A stretch of DNA of 64,000 nt from Neoceratodus forsteri (taxonomy: Eukaryota; Chordata; Ceratodontiformes; Ceratodontidae), in NCBI GenBank assembly GCA_016271365.2, contig CM028129.1, forward strand, positions 1,011,667,501-1,011,731,500. Direction: 5' to 3'. The notes under the pieces were generated by a model. It searched no databases. It was not told the origin of the DNA and was given only the letters and a program-made list of their open reading frames with translations. Made by a program: the position numbers and the translations under genes. Below, one piece after another: positions 33,922 through 44,279 of this stretch. The first letter of the stretch is position 1; each line of letters starts with the position of its first letter.

Positions 33922-33992
33922 TTTGTGGTTTGGCTCTGAAGAGTGCATACATGTCCCGGTCCACAGAAGATGACAGAGGATGACCTCCAGAG
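33922..33992 (+). other. Exon-like module E1 (71 bp)
   Basis: Bounded by CCGTCAG on the left and AG|GTAAGTAC on the right. The interior has GGCTCTGAAGAGTGCATACATG-type sequence and GGTCCACAGAAGATGACAG. The same module, with acceptor-like and donor-like edges, occurs at 42713-42782, 43797-43867 and 45604-45673. No frame stays open in all four copies, so it may be untranslated. Confidence 0.6.
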
Positions 33993-34149
33993 GTAAGTAC
34001 AGAGTAAGGGGGTATGAGGTGGTGGGTGCTCAGTGGAAGGGTGGCAATGGGGGAGGGAGACAGTGGGGATGACAAGGGGTAGTTTTCTTTATTTCAGGTA
34101 AAAAAAAGACTTTGGGGGATGGTTTTCTTTCTTGCAGGTATAGATGTAT

Positions 34150-34935
34150 AATAAATCTATGTAGTAGTAGTAGCAAAAATCTTTATTTTTATACAGGACA
34201 AGCTGGTATAAAACATCAATTAGGGCAAGTCCTATATTATAGATGCTCCTGTTCATTTCAGTATAACATAGAGTACGAAGACAATAATATGTATAACAAA
34301 TATCTTATAACATCATTTACATCAACATTATATACATGTGTCCTAATCATTGCACATGCAATGTACACTCAGTTCATGTTTTAACTCCATCATGAATAAA
34401 TTAGCATAAATCTGATTAACTATGGATTCTTTATTTATTGAATTCCATATTTGAAACATAATAGCTGGGAAATGCATAGAGCTATATTTATTTATTAATT
34501 TTAGAGGAATAAATCTTCTTAAGGGTGTCTGGCATAAATTATGATGTTGTATTATTTCTAATTTTTCAAATAAGTAAGTTGGTCTTTTTGTATTTAGAAC
34601 TTTATGAATTAAATTTGCCCATTGCAACTTCTTTTTAGAGTTGGGGTTAACCATCCAAGATCACTAAACAAAATACAGTGATGTGAACTTGTTCCTTTTC
34701 CCAATATAAACATTGAAAGTCAATTATACATCGTATCAACTTTCACCAAGCTTCTCCTATGAGCAAAATCATATACGTGACTTCCATAGCCTATGATTGG
34801 AAGTAAAAGTTGATTCACAATCGCCAGTCTCATTTACTTATTCAAACATGATTTTGAGCATCTAAAAGCTCCCAATTGCTTATTTACCTTATTTATGGTA
34901 TCTTCTATGTGATAGTCAAAAATCAGACTCTCATC
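34150..34935 (-). mobile_element. L2/Rex1-type LINE 3' end, minus strand
   Basis: Read on the minus strand, broken frames give WLDESLIFDYHIEDTINKV, QLGAFRCSKSC, LLLPIIGYGSHVY and, at 34654-34343, an HKVLNTKRPTYLFEKLEIIQ and FPAIMFQIWNSI stretch. These are the thumb and C-terminal blocks of the same LINE group as 1-1560. It interrupts the composite repeat between module E1 and its hairpin array. It lacks the palm and is inactive. Confidence 0.72.
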
Positions 34936-34940
34936 CAGCC

Positions 34941-35163
34941 AGACACTGGGGTGGGCTCTGCAGTGTCTCACTTTGTGAGGGAGGGGGGATTCTGAATGTC
35001 GACAGAGGGATTGGACACCCCAATGTCTGCAAAAAATTGTTAAAATAACGGGTTGCAGGTAGGGGTGGCATACAACATGGGGGATGGGAATCCCGATGTC
35101 GGATCATACAAAGTCGTATATATATCTATATTGGGACACTGGGGGTGGGATCCCCAGTGTCCC
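34941..35163 (+). repeat. Hairpin array H1 (4 small hairpins)
   Basis: Small inverted repeats at about 34941-34968, 34998-35030, 35073-35099 and 35133-35163. The last is perfect: stem GGGACACTGGGG, loop GTGGGAT, stem CCCCAGTGTCCC. The others have imperfect stems around a GGGATTGGACACC or GGATGGGAATCC loop. Same structural family as H2-H4. Confidence 0.7.
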
Positions 35164-35379
35164 ACATAGCTAAATAAAGAATCAAAAATATAAATAAAAT
35201 AATAAAATAAATACACTGCCACTGGGAATTGGGTCACCTGGTGTGCAGATAAAGGTAAAGGCATAGTAAGCTGAGTGGAACAAGCATGTTGTTTTATATA
35301 ATCTATTGTCATATCTTGGTCCCTTCTCCTGGGAGCTTTTAAATGTAAAAAAGCACTTGATATAGGTAATCACCAACAG

Positions 35380-35693
35380 GTGTTTACCTAATTGAGGAAT
35401 CTGATTCTGGGGTCTGTTTGCCAGAAAAATGCCTCAAAATGTGCTTTTTTCTGTCAATGGACATAGCTGTGCCACAAATTATGACAGTTGTTCTGTGAAA
35501 CAAGGAAGGGTAGTTTGCGAAACACTGACTCCTTTTGCCACAATTTGCAACACACACTCCCCTTGTTTCTCATAACCAACAACCACAATTTGCGGCACAA
35601 ATATGTCCATGGTCAAAATTAACATATGTCTGAGCAGTTTTGGGGCAAACTGATCCCAGAATCAGATTTCTCAGGCCCCAATTAGGTAAACAC
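35380..35693. repeat. Palindrome C1
   Basis: The outer arms GTTTACCTAATTGAGGAATC and AATTAGGTAAAC pair; further in, CTGATTCTGGGGTCTGTTTGCC pairs with GGCAAACTGATCCCAGAATCAG, and GACATAGCTGTGCC pairs with GGCACAAATATGTC. Counterpart of C2 at 46617-46931. Confidence 0.85.
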
Positions 35694-36165
35694 AAGTGTT
35701 GGTATTTAGCAAGTGCAAGCATTTTTTGAAATATTTGAATTTGTTTGTCTCGCTAACTGAGAACAAGATGGCAGAAACTCGACAAAACTTTCTGCATTTG
35801 TGGGAAAAAAATGCATTCTCGGCAAACAAAAAGTTTTGTTGAGGCTGCCCGCTAACCTTTCCCATTGGAAATAATGGGAAACTTTGAAACTTAATAACTT
35901 TTGAATGGTTTCTTATTTTTTCACCAAACCTTCAAAAGGCACATCTGTGACCCAAGCCTGACATACCCTAACATTTTAGACCAAACACCCAAGCTGTTTC
36001 TGAGGATTAGCATGACAAAGAATTTGCATAAAATGGTAATTTTTACATTTATTTGACAATCCGTATCTCTGCAGCCACACATACGATCCGAACAAAACTT
36101 GTCACAGCATGAGATCATTGGTCCCCAATGGCACATACAAAATTTCATGCCAATCTGCCAAACAG
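35694..36165 (+). repeat. Block D, copy D1
   Basis: Collinear with 46932-47720. Shared words are CTGTTTGTCTCGCTAACTGA-like, ACAAGATGG, CATCTGTGACCCAAGCCTGA, TTTCTGAGGATTAGCATGAC-like, and ATCTCTGCAGCCACACA. D1 is the empty site for the mariner-like MITE present in D2. The hAT remnant begins at its right end. Confidence 0.85.
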
Positions 36166-37322
36166 TTGCAAAATTTTAAAAGGCTGCTTGCAGTTTTGGA
36201 GCACAGATATACTGTACCTTCATGGGGTCACTTTTCAAAAGTCATCATCCCAGAAATGTATAATAAATTGCGGTTCAAGATGCAGCTCAAATTATCACAT
36301 GAGACCTCTTTTAGTTTTATGACTGATACCTGGACCACTGAATGTTCCACCATATCTTACCACTTAATCTTAATCCAAGATGTGCCAACTAGATGGAACA
36401 GTTCTTTTTTTATGTTGGAGTGGCTTTTAGAACAGTGCAGTGTCTTGACAGTTAATGCCATACAGTATGAGACCCGAACAATCAGCTCCTCACAGTGGTC
36501 CTTAGAGGAAGTGTTTGTACTATCCTATGTCCCTTTGAAAAGGAAACAAGGTGACTGAGTGCAGACAGCATCTGTATTTCAGATATAATTCCAACATCTA
36601 CCATCTACCATCCTTTATCATTCCATTGAAAATATAAACATGCCTGGGCGACAAGCAGTAAAAAATGCTATGCTTTCATCTATGGACAAAGGATTGCTGC
36701 AATGTGAATCAGCAAAAGAAGTTGTGGTAGCTACAGTAAAAGATGCCAGATATAAAGTACATTTTTTTAAGTGAATGTGGAAAAACTATTGCAGGAGTTA
36801 TCCTAAAGCAAACTGGTAGAGGAGCAGTCTGAGGTCCAACTAATACCAACAAATCCACCACTGGACTACACTGCTATTGAGGCAGAATCAAAAGCTGAGG
36901 ATCCGTGGGAGGTGTTCTCTCAAAATAACTCTCTACCAGAAAACTGTAAGTTTATTCCACATTTTTACATGGGTAGTAGAAGTATTTGATGTTATTACAC
37001 AAACTTAAAAGCTCTTTTCGGTTTTCATCATCTGCAATTAATGGAATACTGCAACAGAACACAAAACTGGACACATATCTCACAGAGAGCATTATTCTGA
37101 AAAAAATGACACCAGATGCACTCCTCATCTGGAAATTCCATGGACCCTGCTTCTCAACTGTGGAAAAAATGGCCAAATGATATTTGGCACCACCATCCAC
37201 CAGCATACCCAGTGAGCGAGTGTTTAGTGTGGTGGGTGATATTAAAACTAGTCGGAGGTCTCGTCTCTCCCCAGAAAATGCTAATATGCTGCTGTTTCTT
37301 AAACAAAACTTGAACAACTTCT
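36166..37322 (+). pseudogene. hAT-family transposase remnant
   Basis: hAT transposases cut and paste DNA elements with short TIRs and 8-bp target duplications. The left segment (to 36558) has LLAVLEHRYTVPSWGHFSK, IIPEMYNKLRFKMQLKL, SFSFMTDTWTT and DVPTRWNSSFFMLEWLLEQ, all standard for ZBED-type hAT proteins. After degraded sequence, 36986-37320 has the C-terminal dimerisation region: YLAPPSTSIPSERVFSVVG, then KTSRRSRLSPENANMLLFL and KQNLNNF before the stop at 37321. Several frameshifts and stops separate the parts, and the BED finger is not visible. No flanking TIR or TSD was found. Family confident; functional status dead. Confidence 0.85.
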
Positions 37323-37605
37323 AGAATAATCAGTTGCGATATTGATTTTATTTTTATTAAATTAAATTAGGACTCCATTTCCATAGTGTTTCCATAGTGC
37401 AGTGTTAATAAAAACCAATTACCTGGATTGTGCAGGTGTTGTGTTTAATTACAGCTGCATAATATGCTTGTATACTAGTTTAACTATGCCAGCCATGGTT
37501 GCTCTTCGTTTTCTATATCTGACAAGACAAGTATCTTAATCCAGTCGGATACTGAGCTGTGCCTATCTGAATTGGAAATCAGCCCGATAATAGCGATCCA
37601 CCCAC
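37323..37605. other. No recognised feature
   Basis: AT-rich 3' flank of the hAT frame; possibly its 3' end, but no TIR is apparent. Confidence 0.35.

Positions 37606-37647
<42 letters not shown>
37606..37647 (+). repeat. (GATA)n microsatellite
   Basis: About ten perfect tetranucleotide units. Confidence 0.95.
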
Positions 37648-37649
<2 letters not shown>

Positions 37650-37805
37650 TAGTAGCCAGAGACATGGTCTGATATTTCTGGATATTTCACAACATTTCAA
37701 AAGAGATTCTCTCTGCTGCCCCTTCTGTGGAAATTGCAGAAAGATGATTTCTTTAGAAATATTACAGTAATTTCAGGAACTATCTGACCATGTATTTGGC
37801 TGTGA

Positions 37806-37838
<33 letters not shown>

Positions 37839-37849
37839 TATATATATAT

Positions 37850-37882
<33 letters not shown>
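37806..37882 (+). repeat. (TA)n/(CA)n microsatellite
   Basis: TA tracts separated by ACACACACATA and ACACA. Confidence 0.95.
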
Positions 37883-37886
<4 letters not shown>

Positions 37887-38035
37887 TACAGTAGGGGTAA
37901 GACAATATCATAACAAGTAAAAACATTTATTTCCACTAGCATTAAATAAATGGAGCCTAACATGTTCACAGTGAAATAAATGACAAATATGCCTATAGTG
38001 AACACATCCCAGCTATAACAATGCAACAGTGTCTA

Positions 38036-40520
38036 CATCACTCCAACGACCCCCAGGACTACTTCCAAACAAAAACAAAGAACACATAACACACCTGCAC
38101 ATAATTTTGTAAAAAAAAAAATAGAACCTCACAGTCCTTTTGCTTCAGGAAATTCTCAGACACAGCAATGCCAACATGGATCACAGATTGAGACCAATAA
38201 AGGACATAACAGGTAAAAAGACAGAGAATCAAAAACTAACAGAATATAAAGATGGGATAGAAAACAGAAACTTGAAACATAGTCAAAGACACTAAGACAC
38301 AAACATGGAGCAGAAAAAGTATAACTTACAGGGTGAAATAAGAAAGCTATTTACTCAACTTAAGAACAACATGGAGCCCTTACTCAATCCAAACAGCACT
38401 CAAAAAATAGAAGAAACTCACCAAACAAACAGAAGCAACTTAGGACTCTACAGAATTGACAATGACTACATCAACGAATGCATACAGAGTACAAAGAACT
38501 TAAATGCAAAGAAAAAAATAGAAGAAGACATCCACACCCTTATGAAATATCTCACAGAAGAGTTAAAAATCACAGAAGTCATACACCACATGCCATGAGG
38601 AAAATTAGATTCAATACTGTGACAATACTTTATGGCTTGCCAAAGAAAAGACAGCAGAGAATATAAACCTCTCACCCTAAGATCAATCTTTCAAAGTATA
38701 GAGAGACACCTTAAACAAAAAAGTTATCTGGAATCCAAATACTAGACTCTAAACAAAAACAACTCAGACAACAATGAAAAGGCAACAGACCTGCGGTAGT
38801 GAATGAAATTATCGACAACATAATACAACAACTGTATGATTCAAACCAATTAGGACTAGACAACCCACAATCACTTCTCAACACCATGTGGATGACAGTA
38901 ACCTTATACTTTGGCATATGGGGAAACAATGAAACAAGAAATCTAAAATGGATAGATATAAAACTGAAAACCGATGAAAATACAACAAACATCTGGACTA
39001 TGGCACCAAGAAACAAACAAAAACCAGAACAGGATGAAATCCAAATAACATAAAAATTAAACCAAGAGCTTATGAAACCAAACATCCCCAAAAATGCCCA
39101 ATCAAAAATGACCTGCTATACAGAAAAACAGACCAGAAAAAGCATTACATCAAGATAAACCTTTCTTTCTCACAATAATCCACCCAGGAAAAGCACAGCC
39201 TGGTATAAACATCAACCACTCAGTATAAATATCATTAGCAATATCGTTGAAAACATGATTGAGAGAGATGGAATAAAAACAGATAAATGTTTGACCAATC
39301 ACTCCATCCAGAACATCTTATCCAAAAACTGACCGGCAGTAAAATCCCACGATGACTATCATGCAGATGTCTGGTCACAAAAAACTGCAATCCCTAACTA
39401 AGTACTCACACATAAATGAAAAAAAAACATGAACAAATATCCAAAATGCTCAGCTGTGACAGTGAATCATCCACCTCCAAAGAAATACAATATGAGCAAG
39501 CAACCACCTTCAGAGAAACAGAGTACCTCAAACCATCCACCTGCAAAATACCACATTAGCAGGACACAATCTCAGCCTGCTTTAACTACTCAACAATAAA
39601 TGCCACAAATATAACTTTCAATTTTGTGCAAGGTAAAAAAACTAATCACAAATGTATAAAATATTATACTGCAACCTCAGTCACTAAAAACAACATAATC
39701 AATCTGTTCTTCTTTCTCCCCACAGGACACTAGTACGACAAAAAAGGTAAAAAGCGACCAAAAGCAATCTCATCTGATACAGAATCAAACTGAAGAAATC
39801 AAAAGAATATGTACAGCAGAAGCAATGAAGGCGAACCCTTACCACAAGAATATACAATGTAAAAATGAATATATGGCAAACAAGAAACCCAGAGAAGCAC
39901 AATAAAAAAAAATACAAAGAAACAAACCCTGGTGAAAGAAACTGGGAAAAAAGTGAAAATAAAAGTAAATAAAACAGAAATCCCATAAAATAAATCAAAA
40001 GAGAAAGTACCTTCAGAGAAATAAACCAGTGACCGCAGTGTCACAGTACCAAACATGTCCACAAATCTCACATGAATGGCAAATAAACTTCTGGAAAAGA
40101 ATAAATAAACCAGACAGATATTCACCTCCGCAATGGAAATACATGTCCATGAGGAGGTAGAAAGTCCAAAAAATGAAATAAACAGTTCCAAAAATACAAT
40201 AAACTCCATGGAGAATACTGAAAGCGTACTCAGTTTACACATGTTGCCATCACATAAACCCGTCCAAAGCACATCTTCACTAAAAAAAAAAACCCTACCA
40301 AAAGACAGCACAGACAACCAATGAAGCCAAACAACTGACCTCAACCAACCAATAAGAAAACACACACCTAACCTATTCACACAAGTAAATCAACCAATCA
40401 GAACACTACAAAGCAACCTATTCATAAAATAAAAACCAGCCCATTCATTGAAACACCATGGAATAACACCAAAAAGAGAAAAAAACAAAACAAACCAGGA
40501 CACAGAAAGCCCTATGGTAT
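38036..40520 (+). mobile_element. A-rich segment containing the Crypton remnant
   Basis: Over about 2.5 kb the plus strand is strongly enriched in A and poor in T, unlike both flanks. The recombinase remnant occupies its left half; the right half (39600-40520) codes for nothing recognisable. The minus-strand frames here translate to F/L/V/S-rich protein only because that strand is T-rich. Exact element ends are not determined. Confidence 0.55.
38420..39600 (+). pseudogene. Crypton-type tyrosine recombinase (DUF3504-like), broken
   Basis: Cryptons are DNA transposons moved by a tyrosine recombinase; the vertebrate domain (DUF3504) also survives in ZMYM- and KIAA1958-like proteins. Readable blocks in order: DNDYINECIQSTKNLNAKKK and TEELKITEVIHHMP (to 38598); DNIIQQLYDSNQLGLDNP, LLNTMWMTVTLYFGIWG and NNETRNLKWIDIKLKTDENT (38799-39053), with the box I arginine in ETRNLKW; CPIKNDL; WYKHQPLSINIISNIVENMI and LTNHSIQNI (39200-39320); then in another frame IMQMSGHKKLQSLTKYSHIN (about 39355-39420) with GHK and the tyrosine. 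The box II arginine of NHSxR is glutamine here. At least three frameshifts. Assignment is from recognised motif order, not a search. Confidence 0.75.
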
Positions 40521-40529
40521 AAATCATAC

Positions 40530-40692
40530 ATGGGAAGGGTGGGCATGTAATACACAAGATATCTGAGCTTGTAGATAGTGACCTCAGTAACCATCACTTG
40601 TGGCTCTGCTATGTTCCACCACTCATAAGGTTATCCAAGGTCACTACCCACCCATTCAGATAAATGGTATAATACATGCCTGCCCAGCACGT
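40530..40692. repeat. Foldback with ~60-bp arms
   Basis: GGGTGGGCATGTAATAC pairs with GTATAATACATGCCTGCCC, and GTAGATAGTGACCTCAGTAACC with GGTTATCCAAGGTCACTACC. The centre is around GTGGCTCTGCTATG. Confidence 0.75.
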
Positions 40693-40739
40693 ACCATATA
40701 TAGATATATACTGTATATATATATATATATATATTTTTA

Positions 40740-41104
40740 ATTGCAAACAACTTCATTAATGCATCAGTTAGGGTGCTTACTAAAGTGACAAAAGTTGGGA
40801 AATGTGATGTTAGGTTCCTGACCCTAACAGCCCACCCCCACCCTGCAGACACTAACAGGCATAGGGGGTGCCTTGGGGTCATTGGCCCTAATGCTCACCC
40901 CATTCCATAAGTAAATAAACTGAGATGGGCACAGTATAGGAGAGTGGGGTGAGCATCAGGGCTGATGACCCCAAGGCACACCCTGTCAGTGTCTGCAGGG
41001 TGGGGGTGGAGTGTTAGGGTTGGAAACCCTAACACCACATTTCCTTGCTTTTGTCCCTTTAGTAAGAACCCTAACTGATGCATTAACAACATTTTTTGCA
41101 ATGA
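40740..41104. repeat. Long foldback family A, copy A2
   Basis: Same structure and sequence family as A1. Flanking homology continues to the right (CTTACTTTTTCAGATAGTATAA, then ATCATATCCTTATTTGTCTG in both). Opens the right copy of the composite repeat. Confidence 0.88.
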
Positions 41105-41184
41105 ATTTCCTTACTTTTTCAGATAGTATAATCATATCCTTATTTGTCTGTGAGAGGGCCCTATGCTCCCATCCCTCCATAGAC

Positions 41185-41185
<1 letters not shown>

Positions 41186-41220
<35 letters not shown>
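41186..41220 (+). repeat. (TA)n microsatellite
   Basis: About 17 TA units in a position where A1's copy has only ATACATACATACTATATAT. Confidence 0.95.
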
Positions 41221-41223
<3 letters not shown>

Positions 41224-41428
41224 GCCTGGGGATCTCTGCTTCCATTCATAGGACAGCAGTGACCAAATTGTCAGCATAGTCATCTTATTACCCTACGTCA
41301 CGTACCCCAGTACAGAACATTTTTGAATCCACACCAAAACACTATGATGGGCAACTGCAGTGGCATTGCACTCCACATGTGCAAAAATACATTTTGGCCA
41401 GGATTTGAAAAATGACAGCTGTGACTTG

Positions 41429-41710
41429 CAGTGGTGTCCCCCAAGATGAAACACATTTTTAATGCACTCTGCAGTATGCTGCAGCAGACCTACTGAATAA
41501 AGCTATGTAATTTCAATGACAGTTAGTCCTCTTTCTCTTGCAGGAAACTGTGGCATTCACTTCATCCTGGCAGTGTCACATTTTCCTGAATGTCAAAGGG
41601 GACTAATTACCATTGAAATGATGTTGCTTTATTTAGTAGATCTTCTGCAGCATGCTGTAGAGTGCTACAAAATGCTGCAGAATTGTGTTTCATCCTGGGG
41701 TACCCCACTG
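41429..41710. mobile_element. Mariner-like palindromic MITE, copy 1 (282 bp)
   Basis: The ends are CAGTGGTGTCCCCCAAGATG and, reversed, CAGTGGGGTACCCCAGGATG. The interior is also largely inverted (ACTCTGCAGTATGCTGCAGC opposite CTGCAGCATGCTGTAGAGTG). The paralogous sequence near 33230 (CAGCTGCGAAATATATGAGG) is an empty site, pointing to insertion at a TA. Same family and exact length as 47186-47467. Confidence 0.85.
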
Positions 41711-41719
41711 TATATGAGG

Positions 41720-42408
41720 ACAGGTAATAAGAAGACTCTGTTGAAAATCTGGGGTCAAAATATTTAAAATTTCTGAAGTTATGAGTGGGTGTATTGAAAT
41801 TGCAATGAATGGTCATAACTTTGGCATTTTTTCATATTTTGACCCCAGATGTTGAACATAGTATTCTTATGATCCCACCTCATAAACACCATAGGTGAAC
41901 ATGTTTAAATCTCTGCCAAGACACCTTTCCATGCCACAGGTGTGAAAACACATTTCAAGCAGGATGTGAAACAAGCATTTGTCAATGCCGAATGTTGCTT
42001 GCTTCTATGTGCTGTTTAGGTATTTGGAAGTCATTGGAGTGCAAATATTGAAAATTTGCGAACTTATGAATGTGCGTAGGAACTGTGCAACACACACTCG
42101 TAAAACAGTCATTTTTAGGAATTATTTCACCAAATTTTCAACATAGCCATTTTAAGACCTCTGCTCATGAACAGTGTCACTGTGATTTTGTTAATGTGTC
42201 CCATACATTGATTTCGCACACCGACTGCGCCATTGTGCGCTACATGGTTGGAAACATGTTTTGGGCAGGATGTGAAAAATGACAGCTATACTGCTCATAA
42301 GGAGGTGTGGTAAAATGGCAATGTTGAAAATCTGGAGTGAAAAATATTGAAAATTCGAACTTCTGAGCCTTCGAGGAACCTGCATAGCGCCCGCCTCGTA
42401 AAACAGTC
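41720..42408 (+). repeat. Palindromic monomers, right copy, first block
   Basis: Degenerate monomers related to 33120-33640. They carry GACTCTGTTGAAAATCTGGG at about 41735, CCCCAGATGTTGAACATAG at about 41842, AGCAGGATGTGAAAC at 41959 and GGGCAGGATGTGAAAAATGA at about 42264. Confidence 0.75.
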
Positions 42409-42642
42409 ATTTTTTGGAATTTTGGCACCAAATTTTCAACATAGGGTTTTTGGGACCCCTTCTCATGAATGATGTCACTGCCATGGTAGTATTCAGGCCC
42501 GAAGGATGATTTCGCAGTCACTGTGCAGTCACTGTGTGAAATCACCCTTCGGGCCCGAATTACACCATGACAGTGACATCATTCATGAGAAGGGGTTCCA
42601 AAAACCCCATGTTGGAAATTTGGTGCAAAAATTCCCAAAAAT
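42409..42642. repeat. 234-bp palindrome, unit 2
   Basis: The longest and cleanest palindrome of the family. Left GGCACCAAATTTTCAACATA, CCTTCTCATGAATGATGTCA and GGCCCGAAGGATGATTTC mirror right GAAATCACCCTTCGGGCC, TGACATCATTCATGAGAAGG and TTGGAAATTTGGTGC. The centre has CAGTCACTGTG twice. Confidence 0.92.
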
Positions 42643-42712
42643 GCCTGAGATATGCAACAAAGTTGAAACCCCCCCATCTAGCCCATTATACAGCATACCG
42701 GCTTTTCCTCAG

Positions 42713-42782
42713 TTCGCGGTCGGCTTTGAAGAGTGCAGATGTGTTCCCGGTCCACCGAAGATCGTCATGCCGGAGTCTGGAG
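42713..42782 (+). other. Exon-like module E2 (70 bp)
   Basis: Bounded by GGCTTTTCCTCAG and GGAG|GTAAGTATGG. It could encode FAVGFEECRCVPGPPKIVM in a frame open from 42506 to 42883, but the copies E1 and E3 have a stop in that frame. About 100 bp downstream is an acceptor-like TTTTAATTTTTCAG|GTAAA (near 42892). Confidence 0.6.
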
Positions 42783-42927
42783 GTAAGTATGGGGTGAGGG
42801 GGGGCATGGGGAGGCTGGGTGTGCAGTGGGTGAGTGCAGGTTGTGGGAGGGGGGTCAGGAGATGCGCCGCGAGACCATTTTAATTTTTCAGGTAAAAAAT
42901 AAAAAAAAAGACATCATGGGACCATTT

Positions 42928-43112
42928 GCCATGCTGGGGTGGGCTCCCAGCATGGCACAAGGACATTGGGGGGCATTCAGCTGATGGGAGATTGGGCACC
43001 CCCATCGGCCAAAGGACTGATTGCCACGCTGGGGTGGGCTCCCAGCATGGAACCTACAACTGAGAGGGGAGAGATGCAGCTCAGCCAACTGGGATTGGGC
43101 ACACCATTGGCT
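42928..43112 (+). repeat. Hairpin array H2 (4 small hairpins)
   Basis: 42928-42956 is a perfect 11-bp stem (GCCATGCTGGG / CCCAGCATGGC) with the 7-nt loop GTGGGCT. 42980-43009 has a different stem (GCTGATGGG / CCCATCGGC) with loop AGATTGGGCACC. 43024-43050 repeats the first stem with one mismatch. 43083-43112 has AGCCAA / TTGGCT around TGGGATTGGGCACA. Confidence 0.82.
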
Positions 43113-43329
43113 ACACAGTAGGTGCGGGGGCGCGCACACCTGCATGTGGGGGGGAGCTACGCTTCTTATCTCTGCTCACTGAAGCGTAGCTCCCCCTTTC
43201 AACTGTATGCCACTGCATTTTGGAGCGTGTCATAGACAGCTCCAAAATGCATTGGCTTACAGGGGCTGTGCCTGCCAGCTCACTGACTGAATTGGAGGAG
43301 GAGGTGACACACCTCCGAAATCTCTGATG

Positions 43330-43504
43330 ATGGCACTATGTTTCTTGCACATGTGTGCAAGCAACATAAAAATGACAGCTGTGCTGTCCATGAAGTGGTC
43401 TGAAAAAAATGGCTATAATGAAAATTTGGAGTTAAAATATTAAAAATTACCGAAGTTATGCATGTGTGGAGAAACATTTCAATGAAAGCTCATACCTCAG
43501 CCAT
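43330..43504 (+). repeat. Palindromic monomer between units 2 and 3
   Basis: One half-monomer: AAAAATGACAGCTGTGCTG, GGCTATAATGAAAATTTGG and ACCGAAGTTATGCATGTGTG, as in the monomers at 33488 and 44877. Confidence 0.7.
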
Positions 43505-43735
43505 TTTTAGGAATTTGTTCACCAGATTTTCATAATGGGCTTTTTGGTACCCCACCTCATGAACACTGGTGCTGTAATTTCATTAATCAGTCTCAAAAGG
43601 TGATTTTGTGCAGCAACTGTGAAATCACCTTCCAGACTCGACTAACAAAATAAAAGTTACAGTGGTCATGAGGTGGGGTCCCAAAAAGCCCATGTTGAAA
43701 ATTTGGTGAAAGAAATGCCTAAAAATGCCAAAGCT
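43505..43735. repeat. ~230-bp palindrome, unit 3
   Basis: Left ACCCCACCTCATGAACACTG and ATTAATCAGTCTCAAAAGG mirror right GTCATGAGGTGGGGTCCC and TTGAAAATTTGGTGAAAG. Same family as 33640-33850. Confidence 0.88.
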
Positions 43736-43796
43736 ATGAACATACATTTAATACACCATTGAAATACATTATACAGCACTTACCTTCATTCCTCAG

Positions 43797-43867
43797 TTTA
43801 TGGTTCAGCTTTGAAGAGTGCAGACATCTCCTGGTCCACAGAAGATGACAGCAGATGACCTCTGAAG
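43797..43867 (+). other. Exon-like module E3 (71 bp)
   Basis: Bounded by CATTCCTCAG and GAAG|GTAAGTACTGG, followed at about 43960-43974 by TTTTCTGTTTTTCAG|GTTG. Confidence 0.6.
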
Positions 43868-44043
43868 GTAAGTACTGGGTAATGGACAGTGCGGGATGGT
43901 GGGTGCTAAGTGGGAGAGTTGAGATGGGGAGGGGATGGCAAAGATGACGAGGGATAGTTTTCTGTTTTTCAGGTTGTAAAAAAAAAGACATCGGGTTGTT
44001 TTTTTTAAATTTTTTTACAGGTTTTAATACTATACATATTTTT

Positions 44044-44130
44044 GGACACTGGGAGTATGCTCCCTAGTGTCCCACACTCCTGAAGGGGTGTCTAATTGCC
44101 AACATGGAAATTGGGCCCACCAATGTTGGC
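44044..44130 (+). repeat. Hairpin array H3 (2 small hairpins)
   Basis: 44044-44072: GGACACTGGGA / TCCCTAGTGTCC around GTATGC. 44098-44130: GCCAACAT / ATGTTGGC around GGAAATTGGGCCCACCA. Stems differ; the TTGGGC core of the second matches loops in H2 and H4. Confidence 0.75.
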
Positions 44131-44279
44131 TACTAAATAAAGGAATGGGCTGCAGTGTGAGGTTTTGAAGTTGAATAGCAACAAAGAAATAAGGAGTGTT
44201 GGGGATGCCACTAGCCACCATAGAAAAAAGCATTTGTCAATGTCAAATGTTGTCACACTGGCATTGGCTTTGGTAGTGC

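Noticed and set aside
39799..40380. 193-codon minus-strand frame, hydrophobic, looking like a multi-pass membrane protein
   Set aside because: Its F/L/V/S-rich content follows from the T-rich minus strand of a skewed segment. There is no start context, family motif or conserved neighbour.
42506..42883. 125-codon frame spanning palindrome unit 2 and module E2
   Set aside because: The frame crosses palindrome arms and is closed in copies E1 and E3, so it is unlikely to be selected as protein.
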